The notes under the pieces are model-generated. The model was not told where the DNA came from, searched no databases, and saw only the letters and a list, made by a program, of their open reading frames with translations. Shown here in pieces: positions 15,276 to 24,355 of a stretch of DNA of 64,000 nt. The DNA lies in NCBI GenBank assembly GCA_002162755.1, contig MAAS01000029.1:99033-163032 (forward strand), in the 5' to 3' direction. Positions within the stretch are counted from its first letter, which is position 1. Each line of letters begins with the position of its first letter. The position numbers were made by a program, and so were the translations under genes. This DNA comes from Gammaproteobacteria bacterium 50_400_T64 (GTDB lineage: Bacteria > Pseudomonadota > Gammaproteobacteria > Pseudomonadales > Porticoccaceae).

Positions 15276-16088
15276 TTAATCAAAGTTACGTTTTGCACCG
15301 GTGCGTATGTGAGTGGTGTACAGGGTCAGGCCGGTTAGTGATAGTCCGCCAACCAGATTGCCGAGCACGGTGGGAATTTCATTCCAGACCAGGTAGTCCA
15401 TGATGGAGAAGTCGCCGCCCATAATCATGCCTGATGGGAACAGAAACATATTCACTACTGAGTGCTCAAAGCCCATGGCGAAGAACAGCATAATGGGCAT
15501 CCACATGGCGATCACTTTACCGCTGACTGTGGTGGAGATCATCGCACCAACCACACCCATTGATACCATCCAGTTACACAGCATGCCGCGAATAAAGATG
15601 GTGATCCAGCCTGCTGTACCGTATTCGGCGTAACCGACGGTTCGGGACTCGCCAATGGCGGCAATCTTTTGCCCAACGGGACCGGGATCAATGGAAAAGC
15701 CGTAGGTATAAACGTAGGCCATCATAAAGGCGACGGTGAGTGCGCCACCGAAGTTGCCGACAAAAACCAGGCCCCAGTTTCTCAGTACACCATTGACGGT
15801 AACGCCCGGTCTTTTGTCGAGCAGGGCCAGTGGGGCGAGTACAAAAACCCCGGTGAGCAGATCAAAGCCCATTAAATACAGCATGCAAAAGCCGACGGGG
15901 AAAAGTATGGCGCCGATTAAAGGTGAGCCAGTCTGCACTGCGGTGTTAATAGCGAAGACCGCTGCCAGCGCGAGAATCGCCCCGGCCATAAAGGCCCGAA
16001 TTAATGTATCTCGGGTCGACATAAAGATTTTTGATTCGCCGGCATCCACCATTTTGGTGACAAACTCAGCGGGGACTAAATAAGACAT
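15276..16088 (-). CDS. Formate/nitrite transporter (FNT family), probable nitrite channel
   Basis: A 270-residue FNT channel with six membrane helices; NirC and FocA are of similar size. The segment MGFEHSVVNMFLFP carries the family's conserved pore histidine. It is a pentameric inner-membrane anion channel for nitrite or formate. Closeness to nirB and a sigma-54 promoter of its own point to nitrite transport for assimilation, so NirC is the nearest named relative, but sequence alone does not separate nitrite from formate. No MFS-type nitrate transporter is in the window. Confidence 0.88.
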   Translation of the reverse strand: MSYLVPAEFVTKMVDAGESKIFMSTRDTLIRAFMAGAILALAAVFAINTAVQTGSPLIGAILFPVGFCMLYLMGFDLLTGVFVLAPLALLDKRPGVTVNGVLRNWGLVFVGNFGGALTVAFMMAYVYTYGFSIDPGPVGQKIAAIGESRTVGYAEYGTAGWITIFIRGMLCNWMVSMGVVGAMISTTVSGKVIAMWMPIMLFFAMGFEHSVVNMFLFPSGMIMGGDFSIMDYLVWNEIPTVLGNLVGGLSLTGLTLYTTHIRTGAKRNFD

Positions 16089-16192
16089 AGTTTTTTCTCG
16101 TTGTTGATCATTGGGGTTAGGCCATCAGGTTTAGAGAATTGAGATCTTGCTTGTCGATCTGTTTTACAGGTGCGAGTTTCACCGATGAATAA

Positions 16193-16208
16193 AGCAATAG
16201 CCATGCCA
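16193..16208 (-). promoter_or_regulatory. Sigma-54 (-24/-12) promoter of the FNT channel gene
   Basis: The minus strand reads TGGCATGGCTATTGCT, an excellent match to TGGCAY-N5-TTGCW with GG-N10-GC spacing. The predicted start is near 16181, giving a leader of about 93 bases. About 65 bases upstream, gcact (16274-16278) and agtgc (16289-16293) form an inverted repeat reminiscent of an NtrC site, but with ten bases between arms instead of five. Confidence 0.7.
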
Positions 16209-16376
16209 TTTGAAAGGGCTTGGTGTCGGATGTTATTTCAAATCCTTCACGTATTTATGCTCTATTGTTGGGCGCACTGCCATATTGTAGTGCTGGCTGT
16301 CATTTGAATAGTTAATAAACGGGATCTCAGTTAAGTGACCTGTGCTAAAGTCCCGAACGGATTTTAAGTATTATTC

Positions 16377-17606
16377 ATGAAAATGGAGTGTCATGTGTTA
16401 CTGGTTTTTTCTCCTCTCAGTTTTTCCTTAAGGGCTCGTTTTTTGAACCCCTGTTTGTTGGTTTCACTACTCACCTCACTGATGTTACTTGGAGCCTGCT
16501 CAGAGCAGGAAGCGCCCCCACGCCCGCCGCTAGAACTCCCCGTTGTCGAAGTAATTCAGCGTGATCAGCCGATTGAAATCGAAATGGTGGGGCAGACGAT
16601 AGGTTCGTCTGATATTCCGATTCGCGCGCGTGTCGATGGTTTTCTGACGAGCATGGACTTTGCTGAGGGCGGTAACGTTCAACAGGGCGATTTGCTGTAT
16701 ACCATCGACGACGTGCAATTTCAGACGGGTGTGGCGGAAGCTGAAGGGGGCTTGTCAGAGGCTGATACAGCACTGGTAAAAACAAAGTCCGACCTCGATC
16801 GAATTCGCCCCCTGGCTGCTATTAATGCGATGAGCCAGATGGATCTCGATAGCGCTGTAGCCCAGCACGAAGCGGCTAAAGGTGCTGTTCAGGCAGCAAA
16901 GGCACAGGTCGAGCAGGCCAAAATAACCCTGGGGTATTGCCGTATTTATGCGCCGATAGATGGCCGTATCGGGATTTCCAAAGTAGAGGTAGGGGAGTAT
17001 GTCGGGGGCGCTGGAAGTGGTGCCCTTAACTTTGTTTCGCGGGTCGATCCGATTCGCGTCCGCTTTTCTATTGATGAACAAAGCTATTTGAGAATCGCTC
17101 GACGCTTGATTGCAATACGCGCTGAAGGTCAGCAGCGCAGAGAAAAAGCGGCCTTAGAATTAATTTTGGCCGATGGTTCTGTACTGGGCCATTTAGGTCA
17201 TATTGTTACCACGAATGCGGCTATTGATCCGACCACCGGGACATTCACTCTCGAAGCTGATTTTCCCAATTCCGATGGTTTGGTTATCGCTGGCCAGTTC
17301 GCAAGAGTCCGTGCCAAAGTAGAAGTTCGCAAAGCAGCCCTGCTAGTACCCCAGAGAAGTCTTGTCGAGCTACAGGGTGCTTTCAGCCTGTTTGTGGTGG
17401 ATGCAGGAGGTAAGGTAGAGCAACGCAAAGTGACCGTCGGCCCGAAAATTAACCGGCTGCAAGTTATCTCTAGTGGCTTGAAGCCTGGTGAAAGGGTCGT
17501 ACTTGAGGGTGTGCAAAAGATTAGAGCTGGCATGACGATTAAAGCCATGCCGACCGAGTTTGAAGAGGTCGTAGCGCCACCCTCCAATAACGTGCCGAAG
17601 GCCTAG
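16377..17606 (+). CDS. RND efflux periplasmic adaptor lipoprotein (AcrA/MexA type)
   Basis: Membrane fusion protein of 409 residues. A lipobox (LLGAC, Cys41) predicts a lipid-anchored periplasmic protein. It has the usual split lipoyl halves (IRARVDGFLTSMDFAEGGNV...; TLGYCRIYAPIDGRIG) around a helical hairpin, then beta-barrel domains. It bridges the pump and outer-membrane channel encoded downstream. The start is uncertain: ATG 16377 gives a 40-residue leader and no clear ribosome-binding sequence. A TTG at 16444 with taaggg upstream would give a shorter leader. The pump gene begins three bases after its stop. Confidence 0.92.
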   Translation: MKMECHVLLVFSPLSFSLRARFLNPCLLVSLLTSLMLLGACSEQEAPPRPPLELPVVEVIQRDQPIEIEMVGQTIGSSDIPIRARVDGFLTSMDFAEGGNVQQGDLLYTIDDVQFQTGVAEAEGGLSEADTALVKTKSDLDRIRPLAAINAMSQMDLDSAVAQHEAAKGAVQAAKAQVEQAKITLGYCRIYAPIDGRIGISKVEVGEYVGGAGSGALNFVSRVDPIRVRFSIDEQSYLRIARRLIAIRAEGQQRREKAALELILADGSVLGHLGHIVTTNAAIDPTTGTFTLEADFPNSDGLVIAGQFARVRAKVEVRKAALLVPQRSLVELQGAFSLFVVDAGGKVEQRKVTVGPKINRLQVISSGLKPGERVVLEGVQKIRAGMTIKAMPTEFEEVVAPPSNNVPKA

Positions 17607-17609
17607 ACC

Positions 17610-20600
17610 ATGGCTGAGTTTTTTGTACGACGTCCCATCGTGGCGATAGTCATCGCCATTTTTATTGTCCTCCTGGGAGTCATTTCCTTAGGTAGTCTAC
17701 CGGTTGCCCAGTACCCTGAAATCACCCCGCCGGTGGTGACTGTTTCGGCAACGTACCAGGGCGCTAACTCAGTTGATGTCGAACAATCTGTTGCGACACC
17801 CATTGAGCAGAAGGTCAATGGTGTCGAGGACATGCTTTACATGAAATCGACCAATGCCAGTAATGGTGCCATGACCTTGTCGGTTTCCTTCGAGGTGGGT
17901 ACGGATCTCGATATGGCCAATGTGCTGGTGCAAAACCGGGTGTCGGAAGCCATGGCTGTATTACCTGAGGAGGTCACCCGTCAGGGCGTCACCGTAAAAA
18001 AGAAGCTTTCTTTTCCCTTGCTGTTGATCTCTCTGGTGTCTCCCAAAGGCACCTATGACGATACCTTTTTAATGAACTACGGCACCATCAATATTATTGA
18101 TGAGTTGGCGCGCATCCGTGGTGTTGGCCTGGCTGAGGTGTTGGGCAGTAGTACCACTGAATATTCTATGCGGGTGTGGATCAAACCCGATCAGCTTTCC
18201 AAACTCGCCCTTACAGTGCCAGATATTACGCGGGCTATTCAACAGCAAAATGTATTGGTACCGGCTGGGCAAATTGGTGGCCCGCCAGCCCCGCCAGGTA
18301 CGGAGCACACTTACACTGTGCAAACGGGTGGCCGTTTTTCCACGGCTGAAGAGTTTGGCAAGGTGATTGTTCGCGCTAATTCCGACGGCTCACATGTTCT
18401 TTTGAAAGATGTTGCCCGTATAGAGCTGGGTACCATGGCTTATCAGATAAGAGCGCGTTTGGACGGCTCAGATCAGGCCTTACTACAGGTGTTTCAGCTA
18501 CCCGATGCCAACGGTCTTGAGGTGGCAGAGCAGGTCATTGCCACCATGGAGCGGATTGCTGAGGATTTCCCAGATGACATTGAATACGTTATTTCTCTGG
18601 ATACAACCAAGCCGATCACTGCGGGTATTAATGAGATTGTTATCACCCTTTTTCAGGCGCTAGCGCTGGTGATATTAGTGGTTTATATCTTTTTGCAAAG
18701 CAGTCGCGCAACCTTTATTCCGGCCCTGGCAGTCCCCGTGTCTTTGGTGGGTGCCTTTGCTGTCTTTCCACTATTGGGGTTTTCGGTTAATACATTGTCA
18801 CTGCTTGGGTTGGTACTGGCCATTGGCATTGTGGTCGATGATGCGATTGTGGTGGTCGAAGCGGTCACCACCAAAATGGAAGAGGGCATGACGTCTCATG
18901 AGGCGACTATTGCAGCGATGCGTGAAGTGTCTGGCCCCATTGTTGGTACATCGCTGGCACTGATTGCGGTGTTTCTGCCCGTGGCCTCAATGGCCGGTAT
19001 TACGGGTCAGCTCTATCAACAGTTCGCGATAACCATTGCGGTGGCCGTGGCTATTTCTTCCCTTAATGCACTCACGCTGAGTCCGGCACTAGCTGCCATG
19101 CTTTTACGGCCGCCGGGGGAAGAGAAAAACTATTTCCAGCGCTATTTTGATGCCTTCAATCGCTGGTTTGAAAAAGCCACCGAACAATTTATGAAGATGG
19201 TCAGGTTTTTCACCGAGCGCTTATATCGAGCGGGCATCCTGATTGCGTCACTGATTGTCGGCATGGTTGTACTATTTCAAACGCTGCCCGGGGGCTTTGT
19301 GCCGGGTGAAGACCAGGGTTACATTATGGCCAGTGTGATGTTGCCCGATGCGGCTTCATTACAGCGTACCCAGGAAATAATGCTGACAGTGGAAGAGATC
19401 GTTGCCGAAATTGATGCAGTAGAAAATGCATCAGTGGTTTCCGGTTTCAGTATGTTGACGGGCACGGTTCAATCGAATGCTGGCTTTGTTTTTATTCAGC
19501 TTAAAGATTGGGATGAGCGCCCAGATAAAAAGGATCATGCCAATAATGTTCTACGGCGTCTCAACGGGCAGCTTGCCCAGCGAGTGAAGGGTGCGGTGGC
19601 TTTTGCCTTCGGCCCCCCGGCTATTCCCGGGCTCGGTACGGGTTCCGGTTTTACTATGATGTTGCAGGACAGGGGCGGCAATCCACCGGAGTACCTGGCA
19701 GAACAAAGTACGGCTTTTATCAAAGCGGCGAATGAGCACCCTGCGATTGGCAGTGCGCGTACTTTCTTCAGGGTGGATGTGCCACAACTTATGCTGGCCA
19801 TAGATGACAGTAAGGCACTTAAGCTGGGTGTGCCCCTGCAGGATTTACAGACCTCGATAGGTGCTTTTCTCGGTGGTGCCTATGTGAATGACTTCAATCG
19901 CTTTGGTCGGCTTTACAAGGTGTTTGTGCAAGCGGAGCCGGAATATCGCGCCGACCCCGACGGCCTGCGTTTTTTCTATGTGCGTAATAATGAGGGCGGT
20001 ATGGTGCCCTTGTCGACGCTGATTGATGTGAGCCGCACGAGTGGTACTGAGTTTACGAATCGCTTCAATCTTTATCGTTCGGCAGAGATTTCTGGCCAGG
20101 CGGCGCAAGGCTACACCTCTGCCCAGGCTCAGGCCGCTTTGAAAGAAGTGGCCGCCAAGGTGCTGCCTGATGACATGTCGTATAGCTGGAGTGATATGTC
20201 TTTTCAGGAAGATGCTGCGTCGGGTAGCGGTAGTATTGTCTTCATAATGGCGCTGGTGTTCGTATTCCTTATTCTCGCGGCACTTTATGAAAGCTGGTCA
20301 TTGCCCTTGTCAGTGCTGGCGGGAACACCTATTGCTATATTTGGCGCTATGCTGGGTTTGTCGCTAGCGCGCTTGATGAGCGATACCTACGAAAATAATG
20401 TCTACGCCCAGATCGGCCTGGTGATGTTAATCGGCATGGCGGCTAAAAATGCCATTCTTATTGTCGAATTTGCGAAGCTGGAAATGGAGAAAGGCAAGCC
20501 CGCTTTTGAAGCTGCGATGGAAGCTGCACATAAACGTTTTCGCCCGATTCTTATGACGGCCCTGTCATTTATTTTGGGCGTGTTACCGCTATTGGTCGCG

Positions 20601-20789
20601 AGTGGTGCCGGTGCCGAAGCACGAAAAGTAATGGGAATGACGGTCTTTAGTGGCATGTTGGTGGCAACGTTGGTCGGTGTTTTATTGGTGCCAGCGATGT
20701 TCGTTGCTGTTGAACGCTTTTTTGGCAGTAGTAAAAGCCCGTCTCCTACTGAACCTGGCGCAGATGCTGCCAGTAAAGGAGACCTGTAA
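17610..20789 (+). CDS. RND efflux pump (HAE1/AcrB family)
   Basis: A 1059-residue inner-membrane RND antiporter, the normal length for AcrB/MexB. The N-terminal helix (FFVRRPIVAIVIAIF), the proton-relay pair Asp410-Asp411 in GIVVDDAIVVVEAV and the closing helices (GMAAKNAILIVEFAK) are all typical of the hydrophobe/amphiphile exporters. It should expel drugs, detergents or other amphiphiles using the proton gradient. It lies three bases after the adaptor gene and overlaps the outer-membrane factor gene by one base (TAATG), so the three form an operon. No regulator gene is adjacent. Confidence 0.97.
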   Translation: MAEFFVRRPIVAIVIAIFIVLLGVISLGSLPVAQYPEITPPVVTVSATYQGANSVDVEQSVATPIEQKVNGVEDMLYMKSTNASNGAMTLSVSFEVGTDLDMANVLVQNRVSEAMAVLPEEVTRQGVTVKKKLSFPLLLISLVSPKGTYDDTFLMNYGTINIIDELARIRGVGLAEVLGSSTTEYSMRVWIKPDQLSKLALTVPDITRAIQQQNVLVPAGQIGGPPAPPGTEHTYTVQTGGRFSTAEEFGKVIVRANSDGSHVLLKDVARIELGTMAYQIRARLDGSDQALLQVFQLPDANGLEVAEQVIATMERIAEDFPDDIEYVISLDTTKPITAGINEIVITLFQALALVILVVYIFLQSSRATFIPALAVPVSLVGAFAVFPLLGFSVNTLSLLGLVLAIGIVVDDAIVVVEAVTTKMEEGMTSHEATIAAMREVSGPIVGTSLALIAVFLPVASMAGITGQLYQQFAITIAVAVAISSLNALTLSPALAAMLLRPPGEEKNYFQRYFDAFNRWFEKATEQFMKMVRFFTERLYRAGILIASLIVGMVVLFQTLPGGFVPGEDQGYIMASVMLPDAASLQRTQEIMLTVEEIVAEIDAVENASVVSGFSMLTGTVQSNAGFVFIQLKDWDERPDKKDHANNVLRRLNGQLAQRVKGAVAFAFGPPAIPGLGTGSGFTMMLQDRGGNPPEYLAEQSTAFIKAANEHPAIGSARTFFRVDVPQLMLAIDDSKALKLGVPLQDLQTSIGAFLGGAYVNDFNRFGRLYKVFVQAEPEYRADPDGLRFFYVRNNEGGMVPLSTLIDVSRTSGTEFTNRFNLYRSAEISGQAAQGYTSAQAQAALKEVAAKVLPDDMSYSWSDMSFQEDAASGSGSIVFIMALVFVFLILAALYESWSLPLSVLAGTPIAIFGAMLGLSLARLMSDTYENNVYAQIGLVMLIGMAAKNAILIVEFAKLEMEKGKPAFEAAMEAAHKRFRPILMTALSFILGVLPLLVASGAGAEARKVMGMTVFSGMLVATLVGVLLVPAMFVAVERFFGSSKSPSPTEPGADAASKGDL

Positions 20790-22228
20790 TGAGACGTTTT
20801 AATTTACACCCTTTGTGTGCAGGCCTGATGTGCAGTGTATTACTGAGCAGTTGTGCCTTAACGCCCGATTACGAGCGGCCAGAACTGGATGTGCCCAGTA
20901 CCTATTTTCCTGATAACGAACAACCCTCGGTCAATGAGCAGGGTGAGAGTATTGCCAATCTGGCGTGGTGGGAAGTCTTTAAAGACGCACAATTACAATC
21001 GTTAATTCGCACTGCCCTGGTGGAGAATAAAGACATCAGTGTTGCTCTGAGCCGTATTGCTCAGGCGAATGCGCAGTTGACCAGCACCAGTGCCAATCAG
21101 TACCCCTTTCTAGATATTAGTGCGGGCGCCCAGCGCGGCAAACAAAGCCGGTTAATTATGCCCAATGCGAGCATTGAGGAAAGTTTCTCAATCATGGGTA
21201 ACCTTTCCTTTGAACTCGATTTATGGCGCAAGTTGAGCCGCTCGACGGAGAGTGCTCGGGCTTCATTGCTGGCGAGTGAAGCTGTGCAGCGCCATGTATC
21301 TTTGAACGTTGTTGCCAGTGTGGCGAGTGGCTACCTTTTACTTCTCGATCTTGATGAGCGTTTAGTGATCGCGCAGCGTACGGTAGATAGTCGCAAAGAG
21401 AGTCTGGCGATTATTCAGGCGCGTTTTGACAAGGGCGTGACCCCCGAGCTTGATGTTAATCAGGCGCAAATAGAACTTGCCGTTGCGGAAGTGGCAATAG
21501 CGACTTTTCAGCGGCAAATAGCGCAGACCGAACATGCGTTGGCAATTCTATTGGGGCGCAATCCGGGCTCGATTAAGCGCGGTTTGTCACTTAAAGAGCA
21601 GCAATTATTGCCGGAAATCCCCACCGGCTTACCCTCTGAATTATTGCAGCGTCGGCCCGATGTGGTGGCCGCGGAGCAAACGCTGCACTCTGAGACCGCT
21701 CTAATCGGTGTTGCCGAAGCATTGCGCTATCCCTCATTGTCTCTGACCGGCAGCTTTGGTGTGGTGAGTGATGATTTACATGACCTCAATGATGGTGATG
21801 CGCAGAGCTGGGGTGTATCGGGTAGCCTTTTAGCACCGATATTTAATTGGGGGCAATTAAAGGCGCAAAGCGAAGCTCAACGTGCGCGCGCAGAACAGGC
21901 ACTATATGCCTATGAGGCGACCCTGCAACAGGCCTTCCGTGAAGTGGCGGATGCCCTGGTTACCGTACGGACTTATCGGCAGGAGCATGAGGCTTATCAG
22001 CGCCAGGCTGTTGCGGCCCGTAATGCGAAACGTCTATCTCAGGCGCGTTACGATGCCGGTGTCGTTGATTATTTGGAAGTGCAGGATGCGAGCCGCAGCC
22101 TGTTTAGCGCAGAGCTCAATGAAAGCCAGTCTTATCAGGCGGCGATGAGTGCCTTCGTTGAGTTATATCAATCACTGGGTGGTGGCTGGATACTGGAGAA
22201 GCCCCCTGCGGTAACGCCGGTGCCGTAG
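20789..22228 (+). CDS. Outer-membrane efflux factor lipoprotein (OprM/NodT family)
   Basis: A 479-residue TolC-like channel with a lipobox (LLSSC, Cys22) and the family signatures AWWEVFKDAQLQSLI near the N-terminus and ELLQRRPDVVAAEQ mid-protein. The long helices with internal repeats form the periplasmic tunnel. It completes the tripartite pump and is translationally coupled to the pump gene by a one-base overlap. Confidence 0.95.
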   Translation: MRRFNLHPLCAGLMCSVLLSSCALTPDYERPELDVPSTYFPDNEQPSVNEQGESIANLAWWEVFKDAQLQSLIRTALVENKDISVALSRIAQANAQLTSTSANQYPFLDISAGAQRGKQSRLIMPNASIEESFSIMGNLSFELDLWRKLSRSTESARASLLASEAVQRHVSLNVVASVASGYLLLLDLDERLVIAQRTVDSRKESLAIIQARFDKGVTPELDVNQAQIELAVAEVAIATFQRQIAQTEHALAILLGRNPGSIKRGLSLKEQQLLPEIPTGLPSELLQRRPDVVAAEQTLHSETALIGVAEALRYPSLSLTGSFGVVSDDLHDLNDGDAQSWGVSGSLLAPIFNWGQLKAQSEAQRARAEQALYAYEATLQQAFREVADALVTVRTYRQEHEAYQRQAVAARNAKRLSQARYDAGVVDYLEVQDASRSLFSAELNESQSYQAAMSAFVELYQSLGGGWILEKPPAVTPVP

Positions 22229-22263
22229 TGCAAACAGTGTGCGCCAGTCTATTGGTTTGGCAA

Positions 22264-22587
22264 TTATTGGATGCCAATAACGGTTTTAAAGGCATGCCCT
22301 GTAGCAGAGAGAATCAGTGCGACGATAATACCGGTGAACATAATGCCGAGCATGCCAATTAAAATAGATAGCATCCGTGGGGTTTTTTCCACCGGCCGAA
22401 CATCGCCAAAGCCAATCGTTAAAGCGGTGATGAGAGACCAATAGAACGCTGTGAATTTATCCCATTTTTCAATGCGGCCAGCCCACTGTCCTAAAGCAAG
22501 GATGATGAGTAGCAGAGGTGTCAGTATCGGCAGCGCATAATAAACGCCATAAAAAAACCGATGTAGAACAACAAACGTAAATTCCAT
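22264..22587 (-). CDS. Small two-helix ion channel (pore domain only)
   Basis: A 107-residue protein with two membrane helices (about 18-33 and 72-93) around a pore loop. The selectivity filter reads TIGFGD (residues 57-62), close to the TVGYGD of potassium channels. There is no voltage sensor or cytoplasmic gating domain, so it resembles the bare KcsA-type pore unit and would work as a tetramer in the inner membrane. It stands alone, convergent with the RND operon. Confidence 0.82.
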   Translation of the reverse strand: MEFTFVVLHRFFYGVYYALPILTPLLLIILALGQWAGRIEKWDKFTAFYWSLITALTIGFGDVRPVEKTPRMLSILIGMLGIMFTGIIVALILSATGHAFKTVIGIQ

Positions 22588-22734
22588 CTTTCCATCCGAT
22601 AAAGCTGCTTACCCATTATTGATCTCTATATGCCGGATCAATAATATATGACTGTGGCAACAGGGTCAGTAATATAGTGAAATGTGTAAAAGTCTGGGGC
22701 TAATTATCAGGATGAATTATCGTTGATTAAGCTA

Positions 22735-22775
22735 AGGCGGCCCTATTTATCAAGGTGTAAATAGCAGAGCCGCCT
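22735..22775 (-). terminator. Hairpin downstream of the porin gene
   Basis: Arms aggcggc (22735-22741) and gccgcct (22769-22775), with further pairing inside (attta...taaat), lie 25 bases after the porin stop. No T run follows on the minus strand, so its role as terminator is doubtful. Confidence 0.35.
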
Positions 22776-22800
22776 GTTGATCAGCCCTATCTTTTTGTGT

Positions 22801-24030
22801 TTAAAACGCCGCGGTCACCATCAACCAGGCTTTGTCAGTATCACTCGAATAATCGTCGGCATCGTAGGCGGCATATTTAAACAGCACGCTGTAGTTTTTA
22901 GCGAATTTATAGATGGCAACGAAATCAATTTCAGTGCCGTAGTCCGCACCGCCGGTTTCGGCCTGAAAGTCGTGATAAAAAGCGATGAGTTTTACATCGC
23001 CGACTTTGCCGGTAATCTTAAGGTAGGAATCTTCAATACCATCAGCGGGCGTGACCAGAAACTTATCGGCGAAACCCTGGAACTTATGCAGTGTTGCCAG
23101 TGGTGTTTTGAAGCTAACACCATTGTCACTCTCAAGCACTTCGTGGCCCAGGGCAATAGTGATCGGCTTCAATTTGGCGGTGATTTCACCAAAGTAGTAA
23201 CCAGCGTCATAATTTAAAGGACTATCTTTATAGTCGCTCTGTTCCGCGTAGGATAAGTTGAGTCCCAGACTGATACCGTCATTGATAGTAAAGCCGCCCT
23301 TATATTCAAGACCGTAGGTGCTACTGGAAAGCGCAGGGCTTTCATTCATGTCGAGTAAATAAGCGAAGCCAGAGAGCGAGTGTGCTGCGTTAAATTTATA
23401 AGAAGCTATGGCAACGTGGTTGTCCCCCGTGAAGTTGTTGTCATCGCCATTGGGCCCAAAAATTCTATTCACACGCCAAATGTAGCTGTAGTCGACCGTT
23501 AGTTTGTCGACGGGGGAAAATTGTAATCGAGCGGCATCAAAGGTCTGTTCATTTTGACGCCAGGCGACGCCACCAATAAAGCGCTGTCCGCTGTGGTTAA
23601 TACGCTGGCGGCCGATGGTGGCTTTGTTTTTATCATCATAGGCGTAGCTGAAAAAGAGTTGGTTGATTTCGGTGTAGTCGGGGTCGGCAACGACGGGGTA
23701 GTCGGTTTTCCCATTTTCGGTATTGTTAAAGCGATCGCTGCCGATATAGCTAACATTATCGACTTCAACCAGGCCCATAAAGCCACCAACAGTGCCGGAC
23801 TTCATCGTGATTCTTGATCTTAAGGTTGAGGCGTTAGCGTCTTCGGGCTTGCCATCTTGGTCAACGTATTCATAGCGGTAGCGCAGGTTTAAGGAAATAT
23901 CACCTTCACTAAAGGCTTTGTTGATGCCGTCCGCTACTGGTGCGGCATTGATAAGCAGCGGGGTGCTTAAGCCTAGAGCGGCGATGCTGAGGGCTACTGC
24001 AGGGGTAATATTTCTTACTCGATTTAACAT
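22801..24030 (-). CDS. Outer-membrane porin, alginate-export-like
   Basis: A 409-residue beta-barrel protein. A signal peptide (cleavage after INA, about residue 29) is followed by alternating aromatic/polar strands and a terminal Phe (MVTAAF) typical of barrel proteins inserted by the Bam machinery. The pattern NLRYRYEYVDQDG near the N-terminus and the overall layout resemble the alginate-export/porin family seen in marine bacteria. The substrate is unknown. It is divergent from the CoA-transferase gene, with 325 bases between them. Confidence 0.78.
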   Translation of the reverse strand: MLNRVRNITPAVALSIAALGLSTPLLINAAPVADGINKAFSEGDISLNLRYRYEYVDQDGKPEDANASTLRSRITMKSGTVGGFMGLVEVDNVSYIGSDRFNNTENGKTDYPVVADPDYTEINQLFFSYAYDDKNKATIGRQRINHSGQRFIGGVAWRQNEQTFDAARLQFSPVDKLTVDYSYIWRVNRIFGPNGDDNNFTGDNHVAIASYKFNAAHSLSGFAYLLDMNESPALSSSTYGLEYKGGFTINDGISLGLNLSYAEQSDYKDSPLNYDAGYYFGEITAKLKPITIALGHEVLESDNGVSFKTPLATLHKFQGFADKFLVTPADGIEDSYLKITGKVGDVKLIAFYHDFQAETGGADYGTEIDFVAIYKFAKNYSVLFKYAAYDADDYSSDTDKAWLMVTAAF

Positions 24031-24355
24031 GTAAATCTCCGACCATTAATTTCAAGGCGCTGATGAGCGCCAATATTGGTAATACAAATCGTGTGCCAGT
24101 TTTGCAAAACAGTGAGTTTTCCTCAATAAACAGGGTATATACAGCTTTAACGCTACTTATGGCTGCGTGTGAAAAGCATCATAATTGTGCGGGTCGCTCT
24201 TTAGTGGGGCTTTTTGTAAGGGGCCGAATATAGGGGAGGGGTAAAAGTCCGGCGGTCTTAATCTAGCTTGCTGTCGTTGCGCTGTGATAAATTGCTGCCC
24301 CTTAGATTTAAATCATAAGTACATAGTTTATTCAGACTAAAGAGGGTGAAAGGTA
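24031..24355. other. Divergent intergenic region, porin / CoA-transferase
   Basis: This 325-base region must hold promoters for both flanking genes. I see a purine-rich ribosome-binding stretch (gagggtgaaagg) before the CoA-transferase ATG and no other clear element. Confidence 0.4.
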
